Of a stretch of DNA of 64,000 nt, positions 51,170 to 59,415 are shown one piece after another. The notes below the pieces were generated by a model. It ran no database searches. It was not told the DNA's origin and saw only the letters and a list, made by a program, of their open reading frames with translations. How positions within the stretch are numbered: the first letter of the stretch is position 1; every line of letters begins with the position of its first letter. The position numbers were made by a program, and so were the translations under genes. The DNA is from an uncultured Lachnospiraceae bacterium (GTDB lineage: Bacteria > Bacillota > Clostridia > Lachnospirales > Lachnospiraceae): positions 1 to 64,000 of the forward strand of contig CAJUIP010000003.1 in assembly GCA_910586315.1 (NCBI GenBank). The letters are read 5' to 3'.

Positions 51170-51728
51170 AGAGGAAATCCATTGGTATATTAAAACGGAA
51201 AAACAGGTCTTGGATGCCCTGTCAGACGTGGAGATCAGCCAGGTCATGAACGTTTTGGAGAGGGCCCGTCTGGAGAGAAAACGGATCTTTATCTGCGGCA
51301 ATGGCGGAAGCGCGTCCACAGCGTCCCATCTTGAATGTGATTTTAACAAGGGAATCAGCTATGACCAGGAAATAAAGTATGATATTGAGTGCTTAAGCGA
51401 CAATGTCCCCATGATGATGGCCATCGCAAATGATATCGGCTATGACGATATTTTTGTTGTGCCGTTAAAAAACAAGCTAAAGGCAGGAGATCTTGTAATC
51501 GGTATTTCCGGTAGCGGAAATTCGGAAAATGTAATCCGGGCATTTCAGTATGCAAAGGAAGCAGGGGCGGAAACCATCGCGTTCACCGGGTATAACGGCG
51601 GAAAACTGAAAGAAATTGCAGACTATAACATCCATGTCGCAGTGGAAAACATGCAGATTACAGAAGATGTCCACCTGATTTTAAACCATATGATGATGTA
51701 TATCCTGTCCGGGATGAAAGGGTGTTAA
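51156..51728 (+). CDS. gmhA: Phosphoheptose isomerase-like SIS protein
   Basis: A 190-aa SIS-domain protein matching sedoheptulose-7-phosphate isomerase (GmhA): FICGNGGSASTASHLECDF near residue 45, GISGSGNSENVIRAF near 111 (phosphosugar-binding serines), and the C-terminal ITEDVHLILNHMMM with the family His/Glu. It makes D-glycero-D-manno-heptose 7-phosphate, the substrate of the upstream GHMP kinase. The start lies 14 nt inside the preceding gene, with GCGGGGAGG upstream. DiaA-type paralogues exist, but the context argues for heptose. Confidence 0.9.
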   Translation: MTDYREEIHWYIKTEKQVLDALSDVEISQVMNVLERARLERKRIFICGNGGSASTASHLECDFNKGISYDQEIKYDIECLSDNVPMMMAIANDIGYDDIFVVPLKNKLKAGDLVIGISGSGNSENVIRAFQYAKEAGAETIAFTGYNGGKLKEIADYNIHVAVENMQITEDVHLILNHMMMYILSGMKGC

Positions 51729-51734
51729 GATTGT

Positions 51735-53294
51735 ATGGCAGTACAGAACATATTTGGCAAAAGAGAATACAGGAAGCGGGAGCCGGGGGAAAAGCTGAGG
51801 ATCGCGTTTATGTACCAGGTGGCATCCTACTGGCCCACTATAGAGAGCTTTTATCATGCCTGTCTGGCGGACACGGATGTGGACGTGCGGATTTTTTACA
51901 TTGATGATATGTCGGTGGAGCAGGCCCAGGTGAGGGATTCCGGAAGGTTTCTGGAAGAGCGCGGAATCCCGTACAGCATCTATTCGGAAAGCGGCCTGAA
52001 AGTATATAAGCCGCATGCTGCATTGTACCAGCCGCCCTATGATGTGGCATATCGAAATCCCTCTGCATTGTCTCTTCATTTGATGAATATGGGGATAAGA
52101 ATTGTCTATATCCCTTATGGGATTGAAATTGCGGATACAGAGGACGCCCGTTATAATCATTTTTTTACTTATGTCATTAAAAACAGCTGGCGGATTTATA
52201 CCTTTTCGGAAAGAATGCAGAAGGACTATTTCGAGTATTGTCCCAACCGGCATGCGGTGAAAGCGCTGGGGGTGCCCAAGTTTGATGCCGCTTTTCAGAA
52301 AAACCTCCTGTCCAGTGAACTTATTTTAAAGAAAGCAGATGGAAGAAAGGTAATTCTCTGGAAAATGCACTTTCCCAAGCTTATCTATGAGGGGATGGAA
52401 CGCAGGCAGGTGACGCCGGATTTGTCGGAATATATAACATTTGCAGAGCACATCGGAGAATATCCGGATCTGTTTTTTGTTGTAATGCCCCACCCTATGT
52501 TTTTTTCACAGACCATTGACCGGGGGCTTTTTACACGTGCACAAAGGCTTTTTGAAAAATTAGAGACAAAAGATAATGTTTATTTTGAAAAGGGGGCGGA
52601 TTACCGTCCGGCATTATACGGTGCAAATGGGATTATCACAGACAGAAGTGCTCTGATGGTAGAGGCCGGTCTGTGCGGGGTCCCTGTCCTTTATATGAAG
52701 AATAAAAGCTATGAGGAACCGCTGACACAGGCCGTAAAACCCCTTGTGGATTCTTATGAGCAGGGGACAGGCGCAGAGGATATGATTCGGTTTGTAGAAA
52801 ATTTTCGAAAAGACGGATGCAGGGAAGCTGCGGAGCGCATTGCTGATATGAGAAAACGGGTCATTCCTTTTGTCGATGGAAAATGCGGGGAACGCATTTT
52901 GGAGGATATTAAGAACGAGGTATCCGGGACAGGGAATGAGACCATTGGAATTGTATTTTTCGGAGCGGGGTTTATCTGCAGGCATTATATAGAGCGGCTT
53001 GGCATTATGGACAACCCTGCATTTTCTGTACTTGGCCTGTCTGACAATGATCCTGCAAAGTGGGGGACGGTCCAGGCGGGAGTTAAGGTGCTTCCTCCCC
53101 AGGAACTAAAGACGGTGGAGTTTGATATCCTGGTGATCACATCGGAACAGTATTTTATGCCGATTAAGAAAAAGCTGGTATATGAGCTTTTTTTGGAGGA
53201 AGAGAAAATCATCCGTCTGGATGTGTTTGCGGAGGATTATGAAAAGAACTATAGAAAGAACGTTAAGGAGCGGGAACTGGCAGGTGACACGTAG
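51735..53294 (+). CDS. CDP-glycerol transferase-like protein with C-terminal Rossmann module, paralogue 2
   Basis: A 519-aa protein with the same architecture as 45080-46582. Residues 10-385: RIAFMYQVASYWPTIESFYH, RIVYIPYGIEIADTED, VILWKMHFPKLIYEG, FVVMPHPMFFSQ, IITDRSALMVEAGLCGVPVLYM. Residues 403-519: the shared module (IGIVFFGAGFICRHYIERLG; GLSDNDPAKWG; FDILVITSEQYFMPI). It follows gmhA by 6 nt. The pair of paralogues probably add related phospho- or glycosyl units to the same polymer; exact chemistry unknown. Confidence 0.78.
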   Translation: MAVQNIFGKREYRKREPGEKLRIAFMYQVASYWPTIESFYHACLADTDVDVRIFYIDDMSVEQAQVRDSGRFLEERGIPYSIYSESGLKVYKPHAALYQPPYDVAYRNPSALSLHLMNMGIRIVYIPYGIEIADTEDARYNHFFTYVIKNSWRIYTFSERMQKDYFEYCPNRHAVKALGVPKFDAAFQKNLLSSELILKKADGRKVILWKMHFPKLIYEGMERRQVTPDLSEYITFAEHIGEYPDLFFVVMPHPMFFSQTIDRGLFTRAQRLFEKLETKDNVYFEKGADYRPALYGANGIITDRSALMVEAGLCGVPVLYMKNKSYEEPLTQAVKPLVDSYEQGTGAEDMIRFVENFRKDGCREAAERIADMRKRVIPFVDGKCGERILEDIKNEVSGTGNETIGIVFFGAGFICRHYIERLGIMDNPAFSVLGLSDNDPAKWGTVQAGVKVLPPQELKTVEFDILVITSEQYFMPIKKKLVYELFLEEEKIIRLDVFAEDYEKNYRKNVKERELAGDT

Positions 53295-53337
53295 CGGACC
53301 TTGCTGATACAAGTGGCTGGGCTGGAAGGGCAGAGAC

Positions 53338-54378
53338 ATGAATGTACAGAATGTAGAGATAGATTCGTTTGTTTCGGCAGTGAAAGGGCAAGGGCAGAAA
53401 ATTGTTCTTTATGGAGCAGGCGTGATTGGAAAAGTCGTATTGCCATACTTTATAGAAGAGAAACAATTGGAAAAAAATATTTTGTTTGTGGCAGACGGGG
53501 ACCCCCGTAAACATGGAGATTTTGTAAGGATCGGGAGGAAAGAGATCGAAATATGCCCTCCGGAGAAAATCAGGCAGGTGAGGGATAGCTTTGTTATCCT
53601 CATTACCGGAAGCAGATATGAAGGGATTCTGCGGTATTTAGAACAGATGGAATTCCTGTCCGGGACGGATGTATATATCTTTCCCCATATGCTTGTAAAG
53701 AAATGCCATTTATTCCCAAAACAGGAAATCCAGAGAATTTCAGAGCGCCCATTCATCCCTAAAACAATTCATTACTGCTGGTTTGGGGGAGGGGAGATGC
53801 CGGAGAAATGGAAACGGTATCAGGAATCCTGGAAACGGTATTGTCCGGATTATCAGATTATTGAGTGGAACGAGAAGAATTACCCGATAGAAAACTGTGA
53901 CTTTACCAGACAGGCGTACCTGCACAAAAAATGGAGTTTTGTATCAGATATGGCGAGACTTGAGATCCTTTATAAATATGGCGGAATTTATCTGGATACG
54001 GATGTAGAGTTAATACGGCCTTTGGATGACTTATTGTACCAGCCTGGTTTTGTAGGGGTTGAAAAATGGGGGGTTATTAACAGCGGCGGCGGATGCGGTG
54101 CAGTACCGGGGCATCCCATAATTGGGGAGATTCTGAAGGAGCGTTTAAGGGTTCCTTTTGAGTATGAGGATGGAAGCCTGAATTTAGAATCCAGCGGATA
54201 TTATGAATCAAAGCCATTGTTAAGTCATGGATTCAAACCCAATAATACCGTTCAGGTAATAGATGGTATGACCGTGTATTCGTCGGACTTTTTTCATCCG
54301 TTTGATTATATGAGTAAAGAGCTTTGCATTACAGATAATACATACGGGATTCATCATTTTACAGGAAGCTGGTTATAA
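53338..54378 (+). CDS. N-terminal Rossmann module plus GT32-type glycosyltransferase
   Basis: A 346-aa protein. Residues 15-115 are the shared module (KIVLYGAGVIGKVVLPYF; FVADGDPRKHGDF; FVILITGSRYEGI). Residues 137-346 match the DXD-containing GT32/OCH1-like capsular glycosyltransferases: IPKTIHYCWFGGGEMPEKW, IIEWNEKNYP, SDMARLEILYKYGGIYLDTD (the DxD motif), GIHHFTGSWL at the end. GGCTGGAAGGGCAGAGAC precedes the ATG. It is the last gene of the operon and is followed by a REP-like palindrome. Confidence 0.84.
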   Translation: MNVQNVEIDSFVSAVKGQGQKIVLYGAGVIGKVVLPYFIEEKQLEKNILFVADGDPRKHGDFVRIGRKEIEICPPEKIRQVRDSFVILITGSRYEGILRYLEQMEFLSGTDVYIFPHMLVKKCHLFPKQEIQRISERPFIPKTIHYCWFGGGEMPEKWKRYQESWKRYCPDYQIIEWNEKNYPIENCDFTRQAYLHKKWSFVSDMARLEILYKYGGIYLDTDVELIRPLDDLLYQPGFVGVEKWGVINSGGGCGAVPGHPIIGEILKERLRVPFEYEDGSLNLESSGYYESKPLLSHGFKPNNTVQVIDGMTVYSSDFFHPFDYMSKELCITDNTYGIHHFTGSWL

Positions 54379-54470
54379 GGCAGAAATTTCCAGGAAAAAC
54401 GGGAAGATTATGGAATGGGAGAGAAAAAACAACCTTGCCAAGCATAAGAAAAAGTATTATACTCACAATA

Positions 54471-54565
54471 TATCAGGATGCCAGGGTCAAAAGGTCATGT
54501 ATGAAATGCGGAGCAATCCGCAGGCATCAGGGGTCAAAAACCCTTTTGCCCCTAACATCATATCA
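54471..54565. repeat. CCAGGGTCAAAA palindrome, copy 2
   Basis: TATCAGGATGCCAGGGTC at the left pairs imperfectly with GCCCCTAACATCATATCA at the right. Inside are GCGGA-GCAA-TCCGC (54508-54521) and GGGGTCAAAAACCCTTTTGCCCC-type pairing (54530-54552, shown by its arms GGGG.CAAAA / TTTTG.CCCC). Same core as 25739-25778; may also act as a transcription stop for the glycan operon. Confidence 0.55.
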
Positions 54566-54595
54566 GTACAAAAGTAATAAAAGGAGGAACCGCTC

Positions 54596-54802
54596 ATGCA
54601 GGTAACAAAGGATACGCTTATTGGAGAACTTCTTCGCTCAGATATCGATACGGCAGAGCTTCTCATGGGGGCGGGAATGCATTGCGTTGGATGCCCGTCT
54701 TCTCAGATGGAATCTCTGGAAGAGGCGTGCATGGTTCATGGAATTAGCTGCGATCAGCTTGTAAATGTTCTCAACGAATATTTTGAGAAGAAAAACGCAT
54801 AA
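54596..54802 (+). CDS. DUF1858 redox-disulfide domain protein
   Basis: A 68-aa protein of the DUF1858 family (also called hybrid-cluster-protein-associated redox disulfide domain): MQVTKDTLIGELLRSD, GMHCVGCPSS with a CxxC pair at residues 29-32, and HGISCDQLVNVLNEYF. AAAGGAGGAACCGCTC precedes the ATG. Members are small soluble proteins of anaerobes thought to act in thiol or metal-cluster chemistry; the function is unproven. It stands alone between the glycan operon and the truncated MATE gene. Confidence 0.88.
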   Translation: MQVTKDTLIGELLRSDIDTAELLMGAGMHCVGCPSSQMESLEEACMVHGISCDQLVNVLNEYFEKKNA

Positions 54803-54883
54803 TTCATGAAAAAATGTCAAAAAGGGCGGCTGCTAGTACTACAGCGCTCATGGGACTGTATTAGGAAATAGGAAATGTTTCAG

Positions 54884-54915
54884 GAAACGGCGTAGCTTGC
54901 GGGCTATGCCGTTTC
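54884..54915. terminator. Hairpin between convergent DUF1858 and MATE genes
   Basis: GAAACGGCGTAGC / GCTATGCCGTTTC, a 13-bp stem with one wobble and a 6-nt loop, lacking a long U-tract on either strand. Confidence 0.5.
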
Positions 54916-54942
54916 TCCATTTTGCAGGCCAAGGTATGATCC

Positions 54943-55992
54943 TCAATACCCATATCGCTTCCGGTATTTCAGCAGCAGTGCCGCCGCCATGACAGTCCCC
55001 AAAAGCTCCGCCGCCGGTGTCGCCAGCCATACGCCGGTGACACCGCCAAGCAGAATGGGCATGAACTGAATACTGGCCGCTGTGAAGAGGAACGACCGAG
55101 AGAAGGCCAGCACTGCGGACACCACGCCGTTTGACAGGGCGGTAAACATCCCGCTGGAAAAGACGTTCAGTCCCACAAACAACAGTGCGATGGAGCACAG
55201 GCGGTTTCCGGTGATCGCCAGTTCATAGACCGGGATGCCAGGCCGGGTAAAGACGCTCACCAAGGGGACGGTTGCCAGGATGGAAATGACCGTACAAAGA
55301 ACGGAGGCCCCGATGATGAAGCGGACGCTGAAGCCTACCAGCTTTTTCAGTTTTTCGTGGTTTTGTTCCCCGTGGTAGTAGGAAATCATGGGGGCTACGC
55401 CATAAGAGTAGCCGATGAACAGGGCGCTGACGAACATAAGTACATACATGATGATGGTGATGGCTGCCACGCCGTCTTCGCCTACATATTTTAACATTGC
55501 CAGGTTGAACAGCAGAGTGGTGATACCTGACACCAGCGAGGTAGCCAGCTCCGACAGTCCGTTGGCGGAGGCATGAAACAGTACGCTGCCCCGGAACACC
55601 GGTCTTTCGAAGTGGAGCAGGCTGTCCTTTTTGCCGAACACCAGGAAACCCGCCACGGCAGTGATGGAGTAACCCAGGCCCGTGGCGATAGCCGCACCCT
55701 GGATACCCAGGTCAAAAAGGGCAATCAGAACATAGTCCAGAATGATGTTGGTCACGCCCCCCGCCACGGTGCAGATCAGGGACAGGGTGGATTTGTCGGC
55801 GGCAATCAGATAGAGGGAGAAATTATACATGAGCAGAATAGGGATGGTGAACAGCAGGTAGTTGCTCAGGTAGGTGCGGCAGTAGCCGAATACCGCTGAG
55901 GAGAGGCCCATAGTCCCCAGCAGGGAATCCATCAGGGTGCGGCCCAGCACCATCATGACCACTCCCACTACCGCGTTGGTGAGGATCAGCAA
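54943..55992 (-). pseudogene. 5'-truncated MATE family efflux transporter
   Basis: The 349-codon frame covers about nine of the twelve membrane helices of a MATE/NorM/DinF-type drug or metabolite antiporter (NFSLYLIAADKSTLSLI; ILDYVLIALFDLGIQGAAIATGLG; family length about 450 aa). The first three helices are missing: reading upstream, the frame meets a TAG about 10 codons before residue 1, exactly where a regulator remnant on the opposite strand begins. No ribosome binding site is seen at the TTG at 55992. It is best read as a pseudogene left by a deletion that removed the 5' ends of two divergent genes. Confidence 0.75.
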
Positions 55993-56005
55993 AGTAAAAT
56001 CCTGA

Positions 56006-56206
56006 GGGGACTATTTGTATGTCTGCTGTCGGGGACGCTGGGACATTTCTAAGGGCTATGCCGCTCTCTGGCATTATATTCGGGAACATAGGCTGGAGAC
56101 CACCGGCGATTTCTATGCCTGCGACCTGGCCGGGTTCATTCTCAACGGAGTGGAGAAAAACGCAGCGTCCATTATTTCAGTACGATTGCCGGAACCCTCA
56201 GAATAA
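56006..56206 (+). pseudogene. C-terminal remnant of a GyrI-like effector-binding regulator
   Basis: The frame GDYLYVCCRGRWDISKGY, then LWHYIREHRLETTGDFYAC and ending ISVRLPEPSE, matches the last 65 residues of GyrI-like/effector-binding domains found at the C-terminus of MerR- or AraC-type regulators. The DNA-binding N-terminus is absent: a stop codon (TGA at 56003) precedes the frame. It begins within a few bases of the truncated MATE gene on the opposite strand. A multidrug-responsive regulator beside a MATE pump is a common arrangement, so both were probably a functional pair. Confidence 0.6.
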
Positions 56207-56276
56207 ATCTGTATCCTTTATTGCATGCTTTTGCTGTCTCCTCGTAATTCACCACTGCGCGATAAGTGGCAGCATG

Positions 56277-56314
56277 AAAAAAGCGTGTAAGAAACGATGT
56301 GTTTCCTGCACGCC
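56277..56314 (-). terminator. Terminator of mecA
   Basis: Reading leftwards: GGCGTGCAGGAAAC / GTTTCTTACACGC stem followed by TTTTTT. It lies about 50 nt after the mecA stop; a T-run on the other side makes it possibly bidirectional. Confidence 0.7.
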
Positions 56315-56366
56315 TTTTCAACGCTTTCTATGAAAGCCACCTTGTTTTTTGTTTTTGCTATTTGGT

Positions 56367-57104
56367 CTAAAGTTTAGAGAGAGAGGACAGGGCGTCTTTT
56401 TTTACAATTAATTCAAAGTGCTCTGCATAGTAGCCCTCGGTGCCCGACTCCTGATTGAGCCTCTTTCCGTACTCAGACAAAATGTTGCAGGTACGGCTGA
56501 AGGAAAGATCATCGCAGCTTTCTTTTTTCAAAAGCAGGTAGAAGAAACTGTTTTTAGGGTTTTTGTAGAGGATACTGGCTCCGTTAAAAATACTTCCGGT
56601 TTCCCTCGCGGCGGCACACACCATATCCAGAGAGGTAAACTGATAAATTCTTACACAGGGCGTCTCCTTTTTGGATCCCGGAGCGGAAAGGACTTCTTTG
56701 GGTGTGGCTTCCGGTGTCTCCTGCTTTTCCGCGTTTCCCAGGAGAGACATAAGATTCTCGGCGCCCTCCAAAAGCTCGCTGGCCAGGGAGTCCCAGGGAT
56801 TTTCATCGTCCTCCTCCACCTGGGAGAATTTGGAGAATCTGGTATCCAGTTCTTCCGGGTCGTCAATCTTTGTGATGATCAGCATAACGCTTTCGTTTGC
56901 TAACGGTATGGCTTCCACCATCAAGGGGATATCTTCTGCTTCGAACCCCACCTCGCTGGATGCACGCTGAATCATTTCACGAAACAGATTTCTGGCTTTT
57001 TCGCTTCCATAGGCCAATTCACTTAAATTAAGATTACGAACACTCAAGTCAAAATTACTTAAGGTGCATCGAATCTGATTGTCATTGATACGTTCTATTT
57101 TCAT
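56367..57104 (-). CDS. mecA: Adaptor protein MecA
   Basis: A 245-aa adaptor that delivers substrates to the ClpC-ClpP protease. N-terminal substrate-binding domain: MKIERINDNQIRCTLSNFDL and AYGSEKARNLFREMIQRA; an acidic linker around residues 90-120; C-terminal ClpC-binding domain with IYQFTSLDMVCAAA, SILYKNPKNSFFYLLL and CNILSEYGKRL. Length and layout are normal for Firmicutes MecA. ACAGGAAGTGATCCG precedes the ATG. Monocistronic, with its own promoter and terminator. Confidence 0.93.
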   Translation of the reverse strand: MKIERINDNQIRCTLSNFDLSVRNLNLSELAYGSEKARNLFREMIQRASSEVGFEAEDIPLMVEAIPLANESVMLIITKIDDPEELDTRFSKFSQVEEDDENPWDSLASELLEGAENLMSLLGNAEKQETPEATPKEVLSAPGSKKETPCVRIYQFTSLDMVCAAARETGSIFNGASILYKNPKNSFFYLLLKKESCDDLSFSRTCNILSEYGKRLNQESGTEGYYAEHFELIVKKDALSSLSKL

Positions 57105-57196
57105 CGGATCACTTCCTGTCTGTATGGTAAGTCCAAAAGAGTAACAGTTCAGATACCTTCTGAACAGTTGCCCAAAAGGTACATTTTTACGTCTAT

Positions 57197-57226
57197 AATA
57201 TACTATATAGTATTCGGGTTTGGCAA
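57197..57226 (-). promoter_or_regulatory. Possible mecA promoter
   Basis: Reading leftwards: TTGCCA (57226-57221), 18-nt spacer, TATATT (57202-57197), about 95 nt before the ATG. Confidence 0.4.
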
Positions 57227-57273
57227 TGCTATGTGGAAAATTTATTAAAAATTTAATAGATGGAAAAATTATG

Positions 57274-57302
57274 TTGTAAAAGGTCAGATTTTGTATTAAA
57301 AT
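57274..57302 (+). promoter_or_regulatory. Promoter of the Ser/Thr kinase gene
   Basis: TTGTAA at 57274-57279, 17-nt spacer, TAAAAT at 57297-57302, which would start transcription near 57310, only about 30 nt before the ATT start. A start upstream of about 57310 is therefore excluded if this promoter is right. Confidence 0.5.
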
Positions 57303-57340
57303 AAGACCCAGAGATTATATTGCCGAAAGGAGGTGTGGAT

Positions 57341-58738
57341 ATTACAGAACACGTTCTGTTTGGTAAATATCGTCTGTGCAGGAAACTGGGAGCGGGTCGT
57401 TCCGGAACTGTGTACCTGGCGTATCATATGGAGCTTGAAGAATACCGGGCAATGAAGATTGTGCCCAAAACAATGGCCGATTATGATACCTTTAAAAGGG
57501 AAGCGTTGTTCCTGAAAACACTCCGTCACCCGGGAATCCCTCTTGTCTATGACGTGGAAGAAGATCTGGATAATAGTTATCTTGTAGAAGAATATCTGGA
57601 AGGCGAATCTTTATATGCCCTGGTGAAACGCCTGGGCAGCTTATCAATGAAAACGACAGTGGATCTTGGAATTCAGGTCTGTCGTCTCATTCATTTCATG
57701 AATACATCGGAAAACCCCATTTTGTACCTTGACTTACAGCCTAAAAATCTGTTGGTCTGTAATGGAATAATACGTTTGATTGACTTTGACCACGCGCAAT
57801 ATGCAGAGGATATTGATGCCTTTGGCGAACGCTATGGAACAGCAGGCTTTGCCGCGCCGGAGCAGTACGGGAACGAAAGCCTGGACTGCCGGACCGACGT
57901 GTATGCCATCGGCGCTCTTCTTTTCTTTATGAGCAGAGGAAAAACTCCAGGGAAACAAGGCAACATGATAGAACCGGGAGAAAACCGGGAGCTGAACCGG
58001 ATTATCCGGGGATGCATGGCGGAAAGAAAAGAGGAACGCTATCCCAATGCAGGAGAAGTAGAGCAGGCGTTATGCGAATTAAAAACCGAAAGTTCAAGAG
58101 AACTGGCAATGGAATCTCTGAATCTTGTTTTTGCCGGGGCAAAGCATGGAATCGGTACGACCCATGCCGCCCTTGGCATATCAAATTTTCTGACCCGGAA
58201 CGGGTATCCGGCCTTATACCAGGAGGAGTGGGAGACGGATGCGGTACGGACGATGGCCAGAACCAGAAATATGGAGGCGGATGACGCCGGAATCTACCAT
58301 ATGGACTCGCTGTGTGTTCGTCCGTTTTATGGCCGCTCAGTAAAGCTTCCCTGCAGATATTTCCCGGCTGTTGTAAAAGACACGGGGGTTTCCTGGAAAG
58401 AGGGGACATTTTTGCCAGAGGCCGATTTGTACGTAATGGTCTGTGGCGGGAAATGGTGGGAGGTCGACAGCACTTTACAGGCGGCAAGATATTTTAAGGC
58501 TTGCGGCCGTGTGCTTCTTCTGTTTAACCACATGTCAAAAGACATCCGTTTGAAGCTGCCAGGGGAGCTATGCACATTCCCCTGCCTGTACCTTCCGTTT
58601 TTTGCTAATCCGTTTAAGGAGGATAAAAGCGCCGACGCCTGTTTTGGGGAAATTCTTAAAGCGGGAACAGGAGGAGAGAAAAAATGGGAAGGAAAAAAAC
58701 GAGGGGTGAAATTCTGGAGGCGAAAACCAGGCTTATAG
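57341..58738 (+). CDS. Serine/threonine kinase with C-terminal degenerate P-loop domain
   Basis: About 465 aa. Residues 1-255 are an STPK-type kinase: G-loop LGAGRSGTVYLA, catalytic Lys in YRAMKIV, catalytic loop LYLDLQPKNLLV (HRD histidine replaced, Asp and Asn kept), LIDFDHA at the DFG site, AAPEQYG at the activation segment end. From about 270 a second domain begins LVFAGAKHGIGTTHAALGI, resembling a MinD/CpaE P-loop without the Walker lysine. The Shine-Dalgarno AAAGGAGGT (57326-57334) is optimally spaced for ATT at 57341; in-frame GTG 57335 is too close and TTG 57320 lies before it. No membrane helix. Overlaps the next gene by 55 nt. Confidence 0.82.
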   Translation: MTEHVLFGKYRLCRKLGAGRSGTVYLAYHMELEEYRAMKIVPKTMADYDTFKREALFLKTLRHPGIPLVYDVEEDLDNSYLVEEYLEGESLYALVKRLGSLSMKTTVDLGIQVCRLIHFMNTSENPILYLDLQPKNLLVCNGIIRLIDFDHAQYAEDIDAFGERYGTAGFAAPEQYGNESLDCRTDVYAIGALLFFMSRGKTPGKQGNMIEPGENRELNRIIRGCMAERKEERYPNAGEVEQALCELKTESSRELAMESLNLVFAGAKHGIGTTHAALGISNFLTRNGYPALYQEEWETDAVRTMARTRNMEADDAGIYHMDSLCVRPFYGRSVKLPCRYFPAVVKDTGVSWKEGTFLPEADLYVMVCGGKWWEVDSTLQAARYFKACGRVLLLFNHMSKDIRLKLPGELCTFPCLYLPFFANPFKEDKSADACFGEILKAGTGGEKKWEGKKRGVKFWRRKPGL

Positions 58739-59295
58739 GAGTTGCGGGCATTGGGCACAGTGTGGGATGTACACACTTTTCCATCATGCTTTTAAATTAT
58801 CTGGCCGGGTTTCTCAGAAGGAGAGCTTCGCTGCTGGAATGGAATTCGTCTGGCGATCTGGGCAGAATCGAAAAAGTCTGCACTGGGGCGGTGAGGGGAT
58901 GTAAGCCTTACCGTGTCTTGGACGCAGATTATTACAAATGTGCAGGACCAGAGGAAATGAGGGAGGCGCTGAGCCGCAAATATGAAGATATCCTGATAGA
59001 TTTCGGTAACCTGGAGGATGGAAGCTATGAAGAATTTCTGCGCTGTGAAAAACAGTTTCTGGTAGCCTCCTTCAGTGAGTGGCAGCAGGATTGTTTCCGG
59101 GAGTTTGTGATGAAAAACGACCAGGGGAAGAAAAGAAGCTGGCAGTACCTCGCGGTCTTTGGAAGTGAGGAAACCAGAAAAGAATTTATGAGGCGCTTTG
59201 GAGTTTTTACTGAACGGATTCCGTTTTCAGCGGATGCGTTCTCTGTCACAAAGGAGTGCGGGATATTTTTTCGGGAGCTGGTTCCGGAATTGTAG
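58684..59295 (+). CDS. Degenerate CpaE/MinD-like P-loop protein
   Basis: A 203-aa protein that starts inside the kinase gene (GGAGGAG upstream of ATG 58684). Residues 17-40 read LIGVAGIGHSVGCTHFSIML, the position and shape of a deviant Walker A loop but with Cys-Thr-His where GKT/S is needed; YEDILIDFGNL resembles the following aspartate strand. This is the same degenerate loop as in the kinase C-terminus (GAKHGIGTTH), so the two domains are homologous and may pair. ATP binding is doubtful. Function unknown; a CpaE-like role in type IV/Tad pilus or cell-envelope positioning is only suggested by fold. Confidence 0.72.
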   Translation: MGRKKTRGEILEAKTRLIGVAGIGHSVGCTHFSIMLLNYLAGFLRRRASLLEWNSSGDLGRIEKVCTGAVRGCKPYRVLDADYYKCAGPEEMREALSRKYEDILIDFGNLEDGSYEEFLRCEKQFLVASFSEWQQDCFREFVMKNDQGKKRSWQYLAVFGSEETRKEFMRRFGVFTERIPFSADAFSVTKECGIFFRELVPEL

Positions 59296-59345
59296 AAGAG
59301 TAACTGTGAAGGTACAAAACAGTTACATAGAAGTTAAATAAGCAG

Positions 59346-59393
59346 CCGGCAGGGGTTTCATATGTCACATTTCTCCTTGAGGGCTCCTGCCGG
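59346..59393 (+). terminator. Hairpin after the P-loop gene
   Basis: CCGGCAGG / CCTGCCGG stem with a 32-nt loop followed by TTTGTG; a modest terminator or processing site, 50 nt after the stop. Confidence 0.45.
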
Positions 59394-59415
59394 TTTGTGA
59401 ATTAGGAGAAGGCAT

